This document shows positions 25,741 to 33,519 of a DNA stretch of 64,000 bases, piece after piece. A model generated the notes under the pieces. The model made no database searches. It had not been told where the DNA came from and saw only the letters and a program-made list of their open reading frames with translations. Each line of letters starts with the position of its first letter. Within the stretch, counting starts at the first letter, position 1. The position numbers and the translations under genes were made by a program. The DNA is from Rhodospirillales bacterium (GTDB lineage Bacteria; Pseudomonadota; Alphaproteobacteria; ATCC43930; CGMCC-115725), in assembly GCA_947473305.1 (NCBI GenBank), contig CANJCB010000007.1, positions 1-64,000 on the forward strand, in the 5' to 3' direction.

Positions 25741-27960
25741 TCAGACGGGCGCGCGCTGCGTCAGCACGGCGGAAGCCGGCGGGAAGACCACGGTGGCAAC
25801 CGTGCCATGGCCGACCTCGCTTTTCAGGACGAGCCTACCCCCGTGGAGCTTGACCAGCCGGTCGCAGACGGCGAGCCCCAGACCCGTTCCCTCGTGCCGC
25901 CGGCGGTGGCCGGTCGCGGCCTGGAAAAACGGTTCGGTCACCCGCTTCAGATCCTTTTCGCCGATCCCGATCCCCGTATCGTGGACCTCGATCAGGGTTT
26001 CCAGGTTCGCCACCCGCGAAATCCGTAACGTGATCAGGCCGCCGGGCGGCGTGAATTTGATCGCATTGCTCAAGAGGTTCAGCAGGACCTGTTGGATACG
26101 CTGGACATCGCCTCGGACCACGGGCGGAGGGTCCGGCAGATCCAGGCTAAGGGTGAGGGTTGCGTCCCTGGCCTGCTGTTGCACCAGACGGACCACGCCT
26201 CTGGCGACAGGCCCGAGTTCGACATCCTCGATGTCCAAAGTCAGCTTGCCGGCCTCCGCCTTCGCGAAGTCGAGGACCTCGCTGATGATGGAAAGCAGCA
26301 GCCTGCCGCTGGCGTTGATATCCCCAGCATATTCCTTGTAAACGGGTTTCCCGACGGCTCCGAACATCTCGCCCTGGATCACTTCGGAGAAACCGATGAT
26401 GGCATTCAGCGGCGTGCGCAGTTCGTGGCTCATGGTGCTCAGGAATTCGGATTTCGCCCGATTGGCCGCCTCGGCCAGTTGCTGCGCGCGCTTCAACTCG
26501 GTGACGTCGGTGCGCACGCCCACGATGCCATTGTTGCTGGTCGGCCGTTCACTGATCTGGAGCCAGCGTCCGTCCCCCAGTTGAACCTGATTCTGCAAAC
26601 CGTCGAGGCTTCGGTGCCGCCTCACCCGCTCGGCGACCCACCTTTCCGGATCGTTGGCGAATTCGGGATCGATGACCTCGCCCTTGGCGATCGAGGCCCG
26701 CACCAGATCCTCGAAGCGCCAGCCCGCGATCTCCTCCAGGCTGTGAAATTCGGTGAAGGTTTCGGCATATTTGCGGTTGCAGAGGATCAGCCGGTCGTCG
26801 GCGTCGAAGAGCCCGAAAGCGTCCGGAATGCTTTCCATCGCATCGATCAGCACGGCCCGGCTTTCCCGAGCCTCCGCGAGCGACTGGTCGAGCGCCTGTT
26901 CCACCCGCCGTCGCCCCCGGGCCATCAGGAAGGTCAGTATGCCGAGCCCCAGGATCATGACGATCACGAGCGCGGCGCGGGCCAGGAAGGTTCCCGTATT
27001 CTCCAACCGTTCCGCATAGACCACATCCAGGTTCTGGATCATGTTCGCGACCAGCGGGAAGGACTCGACCGGCTTGCGCGTGATGAGACGCGGCATGGTC
27101 TCGCCGGGCGCCGCGGCACGGAAGTTCGAACTCAGCACGGTCCGGCCCGACGGAAAATCCTTCAAGCCCTGAAAGGTCGGATCGCTCGCATAAGAACGGC
27201 CCATTGCCCCGTCGGAACGGGGATAGCGCGCCAGCAGAACCCCGTCCTCCCGGAAGAGCGAGAAAGCCGTTCCCTTGTTCGCCCTGATCTTCTGGAAAAA
27301 TTCCTCGAAGAAGGAAATCTTGAAGCCCGCGAGAACGAGGCCCACCAACTGCCCATCGGCATTGTGGATGCCGCGCGTGAGAAAAAAGGTCCAGGTGCCA
27401 TTGCCTCGGTTCTGCACGGGCTGGCTGATGAAGACATCGCTGGGCCTGCCCGACGTGTGGGCAATGAAATAGTCCCGATCGATAATATTTATGGGCGGAA
27501 AAGGCGGGTGGGCGCGGGTGTAGTTGAAAACATCGCCATCGGTGTCGATCAGGGAAATGACTTCGAGCTGGGGTATGCCCTTCATCCGCTCGACGAGCCG
27601 CTGATAAAGGTCATGGCCCGACAGACGTTCGCGAAATTCCCGCGGCGTCTGCGCATTAGCCGCCTTTGCGTCCTCCGCGACGGAATCGAGGATGACATTG
27701 ACCGCCGTGAAGGACTGCCTGATCTGTTCAGAGATGACGGTCGTGAGATTTTCCTGCTCGCGCATCGCCTGGGCGAGCGCGGCGTCATGCTCGCGGATCG
27801 TCACCCGCCACGAGCCGAAAGCGAAGGCGAGGCTCGTCACCACGGCGGTGATGAGGATCATCCCGCCGATATGGCCTCCCCAATCGAAAAGCCGGCTGCG
27901 CGGCAATCTGAAATTGACCACCGGCCTTTTCCCTCCGATCGTCTCGCGACAATCGCTCAT
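25741..27960 (-). CDS. Membrane sensor histidine kinase with Cache and PAS domains
   Basis: From ATG 27960 the protein has 739 residues; ATG 28005 adds 15 more. Two membrane helices bracket a large periplasmic dCache-like domain (about residues 55-320: NIIDRDYFIAHTSGRPSDVFIS, GLVLAGFKISFFEEF). Then come a PAS domain (SIPDAFGLFDADDRLILCNRKYAE), HisKA (FLSTMSHELRTPLNAIIGFSEV) and HATPase (LLNLLSNAIKFTP, TGIGIGEKDL, GTGLGLAV). No receiver domain or response regulator is adjacent, so it is an orphan. It is convergent with the SCO gene. Confidence 0.92.
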   Translation of the reverse strand: MSDCRETIGGKRPVVNFRLPRSRLFDWGGHIGGMILITAVVTSLAFAFGSWRVTIREHDAALAQAMREQENLTTVISEQIRQSFTAVNVILDSVAEDAKAANAQTPREFRERLSGHDLYQRLVERMKGIPQLEVISLIDTDGDVFNYTRAHPPFPPINIIDRDYFIAHTSGRPSDVFISQPVQNRGNGTWTFFLTRGIHNADGQLVGLVLAGFKISFFEEFFQKIRANKGTAFSLFREDGVLLARYPRSDGAMGRSYASDPTFQGLKDFPSGRTVLSSNFRAAAPGETMPRLITRKPVESFPLVANMIQNLDVVYAERLENTGTFLARAALVIVMILGLGILTFLMARGRRRVEQALDQSLAEARESRAVLIDAMESIPDAFGLFDADDRLILCNRKYAETFTEFHSLEEIAGWRFEDLVRASIAKGEVIDPEFANDPERWVAERVRRHRSLDGLQNQVQLGDGRWLQISERPTSNNGIVGVRTDVTELKRAQQLAEAANRAKSEFLSTMSHELRTPLNAIIGFSEVIQGEMFGAVGKPVYKEYAGDINASGRLLLSIISEVLDFAKAEAGKLTLDIEDVELGPVARGVVRLVQQQARDATLTLSLDLPDPPPVVRGDVQRIQQVLLNLLSNAIKFTPPGGLITLRISRVANLETLIEVHDTGIGIGEKDLKRVTEPFFQAATGHRRRHEGTGLGLAVCDRLVKLHGGRLVLKSEVGHGTVATVVFPPASAVLTQRAPV

Positions 27961-28184
27961 GCGCGGCAATGGAATCAAGTCGTGACAGACTTTAATAGAC
28001 CACAATAAATAACGATGGTCTTAACGGCCGGAGCATGGTCGATGTGCCTTCCGACAGACAGGAAGGCAAGCTGCCGCCCTCTGTGACATCCCGCCCAATG
28101 GGAAAGTAAGGAGCCGCCGGTTGCGGAGTCCCTGGCCGGGGTGATATGCCCTGCGCCATCTTGTGAATGGTCAACCCAAGGGGA

Positions 28185-28763
28185 ATGCCGGTGGTCGAAA
28201 TCAGGAAGATCTACACCCAGATCGAGCGCGTCGAAACCGAAGCCGGCAAGCCGCAGGATCCTCCCCTGGTCAAGGTCGCCGTCGTCGCGATCATCAAGAA
28301 CCCCTATGCGGGCAAATACGTCGAAGATCTCTCCGAGATGACCAAGGCCAGCGTCGGCCTGGGACAGCGGATCACCAAGATGGCGGCCGAAGCCCTCGGC
28401 TATCCGGCGGAAAGCTACGGCAAGGGTGCGATCATCGGCACCAACGGCGAGCAGGAGCATGGCGTCGCCTATCTCACCACCGCCTTCGGCAATGTGCTGC
28501 GGGAATCGATCGGCGGGGGCATCGCCTGGATCTCCTCCATGACCAAGCGCGGCGGCCCCGGCACCACGATCGACGTGCCGCTGGCCCATAAGGACGCGCT
28601 CTATGTGCGCTCCCATTACGACGGGGTAACCATCACCCTCCATGACGCCCCGCTGCCGGATGAGATCGCGGTCATCTGCTGCGTCGCCAGCCGCGGCCGC
28701 CCGAACCATCGCCTCGGCGGCCTTGCAGCCAAGGACATGCAGGGGAAGGACGGCCTGGTATGA
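28185..28763 (+). CDS. DUF1185 'amino acid synthesis' family protein
   Basis: A 192-residue protein of the AA_synth family (DUF1185), whose biochemical role is not established. Characteristic segments are VEIRKIYTQIERVETEAGK, VAVVAIIKNPYAGKYVEDLSE, GYPAESYGKGAIIGTNGEQEHG and DVPLAHKDALYVRSHYDG. AAGGGG lies right before the ATG at 28185, so GTG 28191 is a possible alternative. The stop overlaps the amidohydrolase start by 4 bp, the first of five linked genes. It is cytosolic by sequence. Confidence 0.87.
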   Translation: MPVVEIRKIYTQIERVETEAGKPQDPPLVKVAVVAIIKNPYAGKYVEDLSEMTKASVGLGQRITKMAAEALGYPAESYGKGAIIGTNGEQEHGVAYLTTAFGNVLRESIGGGIAWISSMTKRGGPGTTIDVPLAHKDALYVRSHYDGVTITLHDAPLPDEIAVICCVASRGRPNHRLGGLAAKDMQGKDGLV

Positions 28764-30001
28764 GCGGCCCCACCGGACATAGCCACGGCTCCATGGATGT
28801 CGTCTTCACCAATATCGGGACGATCATCACCGGCGACTGGCGGAACCCTTTCGCCCCAGGCGACGAACTCTCCTTCTCGAACGGCAAGATCAAGGCCGTC
28901 GGCAAGGTCGATCAATCCGTCAAGGACGCCGCCGATCTGGTGGTCGACCTGGGTGGCATGACCGTCATCCCCGGCCTCATCGACAGCCATGTCCATACCA
29001 CCTTCGGCGACTATACCCCGCGCCAGAAGACCGTGGGCTTCCTGGAGAGCTATCTCCATGGCGGCATCACCTCGGTCATCTCGGCGAGCGAGATCCATGT
29101 GCCGGGCCGGCCGAGCGATGTCGCGGGCATCAAGGCCCTGGCGCTCGCCGCCCAGCGCAGCTTCCTGAACTATCGGCCGGGCGGCATGCGGGTCTATGCG
29201 GGCTCCCTCATCCTGGAGCCGGGCCTCGTCGAGAAGGATTTCGCCGAGCTTGAGGAACAGGGCGTCTGGCTCGCCAAGGTGGGCTTCGGCGCTTTCAGCA
29301 ATCCCTCCGACGTGGCTCCGATCGTCGCCTGGGCGCGCAAGCACAAGTTCAAGGTGATGTGCCATACAGGCGGCGCCTCGATCCCGGGATCGCAGCCGAT
29401 TTCCGCCGATCACCTCATGCGCATCCAGCCCGATATCGCGGGCCATGTGAACGGCGGTCCCATCGCCATGTCAGATACGGACATGCATCGCATCGTCAAG
29501 GAAACGACGATGGCGTTGCAGATCGCCCAGGCCGGCAATATCCGCAGTTCCATCCTCTGCGCGCGCCTTGCCGAGGAAACCGGCAACTTCGACCGGCTCC
29601 TGATGTCGAGCGACACGCCGACCGGGACCGGCATGATGCCGCTTGGCACGATCAAGACCCTGACCGAGATGTGCACCCTGGCCGGCATCGCGCCGGAAAA
29701 GGTCCTGGCCTGCGCCACGGGCAATGTCGCCAAGATCTATGGCTTCAACTCGGGCTTCCTCGCGCCCGGCAAGGACGCCGACATTACGGTGATCGACGTC
29801 TCCCACGGCAGCATGGCGGACAACGCGCTCGACGGCATGGCGATCGGCGACATTCCGGCGATCGGAGCGGTCATCTCGGGCGGCGTGCCGCGCTTCCTCT
29901 ACAAGAGCCGCAACACGCCGCCGCCCCTGCGCAAGATGACGATCCTGCAGAACCGCTGTCTCCAGACCTTCATCGAAGACACGCCTTATCACTGCTGCTG
30001 A
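28760..30001 (+). CDS. Enamidase-like amidohydrolase
   Basis: The 413-residue protein belongs to the amidohydrolase superfamily and resembles enamidase, the enzyme that opens the lactam 6-oxotetrahydronicotinate in anaerobic nicotinate breakdown. Metal-site features are IDSHVHTTFGD, the Lys in LAKVGFGAF (expected to bridge the metals as carbamate), CHTGGASIPGSQ and LLMSSDTPTGTGM with its catalytic Asp. A hydrophobic cap follows, and the C-terminus ends in HCC. The likely reaction is ring or amide hydrolysis; the actual substrate is unknown. It is coupled to DUF1185 by a 4-bp overlap and followed by the UbiX-like gene. Confidence 0.88.
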   Translation: MSGPTGHSHGSMDVVFTNIGTIITGDWRNPFAPGDELSFSNGKIKAVGKVDQSVKDAADLVVDLGGMTVIPGLIDSHVHTTFGDYTPRQKTVGFLESYLHGGITSVISASEIHVPGRPSDVAGIKALALAAQRSFLNYRPGGMRVYAGSLILEPGLVEKDFAELEEQGVWLAKVGFGAFSNPSDVAPIVAWARKHKFKVMCHTGGASIPGSQPISADHLMRIQPDIAGHVNGGPIAMSDTDMHRIVKETTMALQIAQAGNIRSSILCARLAEETGNFDRLLMSSDTPTGTGMMPLGTIKTLTEMCTLAGIAPEKVLACATGNVAKIYGFNSGFLAPGKDADITVIDVSHGSMADNALDGMAIGDIPAIGAVISGGVPRFLYKSRNTPPPLRKMTILQNRCLQTFIEDTPYHCC

Positions 30002-30002
30002 G

Positions 30003-30569
30003 ATGAGCGATCCCCGGCTGATCGTCGGCATCGACGCCTCGCCCGGGGTGACCTACGGCGTGCGGCTCGCAGCCCTGCTCGCGGAAATGGGCATCGCGAG
30101 CGATATCGTTGTCGCGGGCGATGCCAAGCCTTTCTTCGAAGTGGAAGGGATAGCGGCGCTTCCAGCCACGAGAGCGGGCGACGAGGTCCTCGAAGCGAGT
30201 CCCGGCTTCCAGGGCATGATCCTGGCCCCCTGCGGACCTGAGACCTTGGCGCGGATCGCCGCAGGACAAGCGGAAAGCCTCCTGGCCCGCATGGCGAACG
30301 CCACACTTGCCCAGGGTCGCCGGCTGGTGGTGCTGGACCTGGCGTCGCGGCTCGATCTGCCGCATATCCGCCATATGGAACAGGCGACGCAGCGGGGCGC
30401 CATCGTCTATCCGCCGGTCCCGGCTTTCTATGCGCGGCCGAAGGATCTCGACGAGATGATCGCCCATACGCTGGGCCGCGTGCTCGATCTTTTCGACATC
30501 GACAGCGGCACGGTTCGGCGCTGGCGGGAAACATCGGGAAAGTCCCGGCGCGGCAATCAAGCCGGTTGA
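30003..30569 (+). CDS. UbiX-like flavoprotein with altered active-site motifs
   Basis: The 188-residue protein matches the UbiX/Pad1 fold: GVTYGVRLAALLAEMG near the N-terminus, LAPCGPETLARIAAG, then RGAIVYPPVPAFYARPKDLDEM and GRVLDLFDID. Known UbiX enzymes make prenylated FMN for UbiD decarboxylases. Here the usual PCS-x-KT reads PCGPET and the R-E-T-P loop is replaced (VVLDLASRLDLPH), while the Tyr in PAFY remains. It may bind a flavin but not prenylate it. No UbiD gene is present. It is 1 bp after the amidohydrolase. Confidence 0.82.
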   Translation: MSDPRLIVGIDASPGVTYGVRLAALLAEMGIASDIVVAGDAKPFFEVEGIAALPATRAGDEVLEASPGFQGMILAPCGPETLARIAAGQAESLLARMANATLAQGRRLVVLDLASRLDLPHIRHMEQATQRGAIVYPPVPAFYARPKDLDEMIAHTLGRVLDLFDIDSGTVRRWRETSGKSRRGNQAG

Positions 30570-30625
30570 CAAGGACAGCCTTTCTTCCTCAGTTGGAGTC
30601 CTGCCACTCCATCGGGTTTTTCTGA

Positions 30626-31588
30626 ATGTCCGCTGCCTCGACCGATCCCCTTATCGACGTAGAGCTGACCGCGATCAGCACCGCCGCCGACGATACGAAA
30701 CTCTATGAGTTGCGCCGCACAGACGGCCAGCCAATGCCGCCGGTCGAGCCCGGCGCGCATATCGACATCTACCTGCCCTCGGGCCTCATTCGTCAATATT
30801 CGCTCACGAGCGCCGAAGGGATCACCGACCGCTATGTGATCGGTGTGAAGAAGGATGCGGCGAGCCGCGGCGGCTCACGCGAGATGCACGACACGCTGAA
30901 AGTCGGCATGCGGCTCAAGATCGGCGGGCCGCGCAACAATTTCGAATTGGATGCGGCGGCCCCCCATACGGTGCTATTTGCCGGTGGCATCGGCGTCACG
31001 CCGATCTGGGCGATGGTCCAGCGCCTCGCCGCCACGAACAAGTCCTGGAAGCTCTATTTCTCCAGCCGCAACCGCAGCCAGGCGGCGTTCCTCGATGGGC
31101 TTTCCGCCCATGGGTCGAAGGTCACCCTCCATTTCGACGACGAGGCCCAGGGCAAGTTCCTGGATATGGCCGCCGCCGTCGCCTCCGCGCCCGAGGGGAC
31201 GCATTTCTACTGCTGCGGCCCCACGCCCATGCTGGAAGCTTTCCAGGAGGCGACCGCCAAGGTCCCCGTCGAGAACGTCCATCTCGAATATTTCACCAGC
31301 ACGCAGGAGGCCGCCACCGAGGGCGGCTATACCGTGGTGCTCAAGGAGAGCGGCAAGGAATTCTACGTGCCGGAAGGCAAGACGATCCTCGACGTGCTTT
31401 TGGACGCCAAGATCCCGATCAGCCATTCCTGCACCATGGGGATCTGCGGCAGTTGCGAAACCGTGGTGCTGGAAGGCATCCCCGATCACCGCGACGACTT
31501 CCTGACGCCCAAGGAAAAGGAAGCCAACAAGACAATCATGATCTGCTGCTCGGGTTCCCTGAGCCCCAAGCTGGTGCTCGATCTCTAG
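30626..31588 (+). CDS. Phthalate-dioxygenase-reductase type oxidoreductase
   Basis: The 320-residue PDR/VanB-family protein has an N-terminal flavin domain (GLIRQYSLTSAEG), an NAD domain (LFAGGIGVTPIWAM, CCGPTPMLEAF) and a C-terminal plant-type 2Fe-2S ferredoxin domain (CTMGICGSCETVVLEG, with a final Cys in MICCSGS). Such proteins pass electrons from NAD(P)H to Rieske oxygenases or P450s. No oxygenase is in this cluster, so its partner is either elsewhere or a different protein. Gene order links it to the catabolic set. Confidence 0.92.
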   Translation: MSAASTDPLIDVELTAISTAADDTKLYELRRTDGQPMPPVEPGAHIDIYLPSGLIRQYSLTSAEGITDRYVIGVKKDAASRGGSREMHDTLKVGMRLKIGGPRNNFELDAAAPHTVLFAGGIGVTPIWAMVQRLAATNKSWKLYFSSRNRSQAAFLDGLSAHGSKVTLHFDDEAQGKFLDMAAAVASAPEGTHFYCCGPTPMLEAFQEATAKVPVENVHLEYFTSTQEAATEGGYTVVLKESGKEFYVPEGKTILDVLLDAKIPISHSCTMGICGSCETVVLEGIPDHRDDFLTPKEKEANKTIMICCSGSLSPKLVLDL

Positions 31589-32479
31589 ATGGCAGCAGCT
31601 CAGGCAGCAAGGGACGCCACGGGGCCGGTCTCCCGCTTCTTCGTTTCGCAGCGGATGCGGCTCCACTACGTCGATTGGGGGAACCCCGAAGCGCCGCCGC
31701 TGCTGCTGGTCCATGGGTGGCGCGACCACAGCCGAAGCTGGGACTGGGTGGCGCCCCATTTCACCAAGGATTGGCATGTCATCGCCCCCGACCTCCAGGG
31801 TCACGGCGACAGCCAATGGTCGGGCGACGGCAATTATTCCTTCGCCGCCTATATCTACGATCTGGCGCAGCTGATCCATCAGCTGGAACTGGCACCCGTG
31901 ACGATCCTCGCCCATTCGCTCGGCGGCGAGATCTGCCTGCGCTATACCGGGCTCTTTCCCGACAACGTGCGCAAGATCGCGGCCATCGAGGGGCTGGGCA
32001 TGTCCCCCCGCATCCTCGACGAGCGCGGCGGGAAGCCTATCGCGGACCGGATGCGCGGCTGGGTCGATCATCGCCGCAGCCTCACTGCCCGGCCCGCGCG
32101 CCGCTATGCCTCGGTCGAGGAAGCGCTGCACCGCATGCAGGAAGAGAACAAGCACCTGAGCGACGAGCAGGCCCGGCATCTGACCCATTACGGGGTCAAC
32201 CAGAACGAGGACGGGACCTATAGCTGGAAGTTCGACCCTTATCTCAGGTCCTGGGCGCCCTATGAGATGACGCGGCAGGATGTCTACGACATCTGGGCTC
32301 GGATCACCTGTCCGACGCTGCTGATCTACGGCAAGGAGAGCGACGCCTCAAACCCCACGGAGGACGGCCGCTTCCAGCATTTCAAGACCGCAAACCTAGT
32401 CTGGGTGCCGGACGCCGGCCATTGGGTCCATCACGACCAGCTCGATATCCTGCTGGGTCACGCGAAGGGGTTTCTTTAG
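31589..32479 (+). CDS. Alpha/beta hydrolase
   Basis: The 296-residue enzyme has the alpha/beta-hydrolase core: LLVHGWRDHSRSWDW (oxyanion region), nucleophile Ser in ILAHSLGGEICLRY, and the catalytic His in VPDAGHWVHHDQ. The Asp lies in the segment between, probably IYGKESDAS. Family members hydrolyse esters, C-C bonds from ring cleavage, or haloacids. Its ATG directly abuts the reductase stop, so it is the fifth gene of the catabolic operon. Substrate unknown. Confidence 0.9.
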   Translation: MAAAQAARDATGPVSRFFVSQRMRLHYVDWGNPEAPPLLLVHGWRDHSRSWDWVAPHFTKDWHVIAPDLQGHGDSQWSGDGNYSFAAYIYDLAQLIHQLELAPVTILAHSLGGEICLRYTGLFPDNVRKIAAIEGLGMSPRILDERGGKPIADRMRGWVDHRRSLTARPARRYASVEEALHRMQEENKHLSDEQARHLTHYGVNQNEDGTYSWKFDPYLRSWAPYEMTRQDVYDIWARITCPTLLIYGKESDASNPTEDGRFQHFKTANLVWVPDAGHWVHHDQLDILLGHAKGFL

Positions 32480-32483
32480 GCCT

Positions 32484-32702
32484 TTAGGCGACGCTCGCCC
32501 GAACCGCCTCGACCGCTTTCAAGGTCCGGGGATCGAGCCCCGCTCCACCCGCGTCCACATGAGCGAGGATCGCCTTGCGCATCCGGGGATCCCAGAATTT
32601 GCGGATATGGTCCGCAACCGCATCCACCGCCTTCTCTTCCGGCTGATGCGCGAAGAATTTCCCGATCTGGTTGGCCATATAGACGAGCTTGTCAGGCGAC
32701 AT
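32484..32702 (-). CDS. fdsD: Formate dehydrogenase delta subunit
   Basis: A 72-residue FdsD protein ([20 protein letters not shown], then [17 protein letters not shown]). FdsD is needed for active soluble NAD-dependent formate dehydrogenase, though its exact role is unclear. The longer frame upstream runs through fdhD in another frame and is not used; ATG 32702 gives the family length and overlaps the fdhD stop by 11 bp. It is the last gene of the fds operon. Confidence 0.93.
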   Translation of the reverse strand: MSPDKLVYMANQIGKFFAHQPEEKAVDAVADHIRKFWDPRMRKAILAHVDAGGAGLDPRTLKAVEAVRASVA

Positions 32703-33519
32703 GTTCACTTGCTTCCAGAAGGATGCGATGGGGGTGGGTGAAGACCTCGAAACCGTCATCGCGCGCAATCGCGGCGAGCGTGATGCCGGCGGCTTCGGCC
32801 ATCCGCACGGCAAGTGACGTCGGCGCGGAAACCGCGACAAGGATCGAGGCACCGATCATGGCGGTCTTCTGTATGAGTTCCACCGAGACCCGGCTCGTCA
32901 TGAGCACAGCGCCCCGAGACGCTACCATACCCCGCCGGGCAATCGCACCCGCCAGCTTGTCGAGCCCGTTATGCCGTCCCACGTCCTCGCGCAGGGCGAC
33001 GATGCCGGAACCGGGCTCCCAATAGGCCGCGGCATGGACCGCGCGGGTCTCCTGGTTGAGCGTCTGAAGGGCCGGCATGGCGCCCATCGCCATCAGCAGC
33101 GCATCTGCGGAAACCGTCAGGTTAGAACTCACCGCGCGCGGCGGCTTCATCGCTTCGGCGAGGCTCTCGATCCCACAAAGCCCGCAGCCCGTAGGCCCGG
33201 CGATGCGACGGCGGCGGTCGGTGAAATTGTCGAGCCGCTCCGGGGCGATCCACATCCGAAGCTCGACCCCGTCGTCGGTGGGCACGACCTCCAGTTCCTC
33301 GATCTCCTCGCGGCGGGCGATCACGCCCTCGGTGAGGCTGAAACCGACCGCGAAGTCCTCAAGATCCGAAGGCGTCGCCATCATGACCGCATAGGAAAAG
33401 CGGTTGTAGGTCATGGCGATCGCCGTCTCTTCCGGGATCGCGCGCTCGCCCTCGGTCGTCCGGCCGCCTCTCCAGGCGGCGCGTCGGACGCGGCGCGCAG
33501 GAGAGGGGACCGAAGTCAC
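32692..33519 (-). CDS. fdhD: Formate dehydrogenase accessory sulfurtransferase FdhD
   Basis: FdhD moves sulfur to the Mo cofactor of formate dehydrogenase, without which the enzyme is inactive. Features are [38 protein letters not shown] carrying the CxxC, and [19 protein letters not shown] 33519 overlaps the fdsA stop as GTGA, giving 275 residues; the frame continues upstream into fdsA but this is not used. Its place in the operon right after the catalytic subunit is typical of fdsC/fdhD. Confidence 0.94.
   Translation of the reverse strand: MTSVPSPARRVRRAAWRGGRTTEGERAIPEETAIAMTYNRFSYAVMMATPSDLEDFAVGFSLTEGVIARREEIEELEVVPTDDGVELRMWIAPERLDNFTDRRRRIAGPTGCGLCGIESLAEAMKPPRAVSSNLTVSADALLMAMGAMPALQTLNQETRAVHAAAYWEPGSGIVALREDVGRHNGLDKLAGAIARRGMVASRGAVLMTSRVSVELIQKTAMIGASILVAVSAPTSLAVRMAEAAGITLAAIARDDGFEVFTHPHRILLEASEHVA

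Noticed and set aside
30595-30612. Small hairpin (TGGAGT/ACTCCA) followed by GGGTTTTT before the PDR-type reductase gene
   Set aside because: The stem is only 6 bp and U-run is separated from it by 5 bases; too weak to call a terminator that would split the catabolic cluster.
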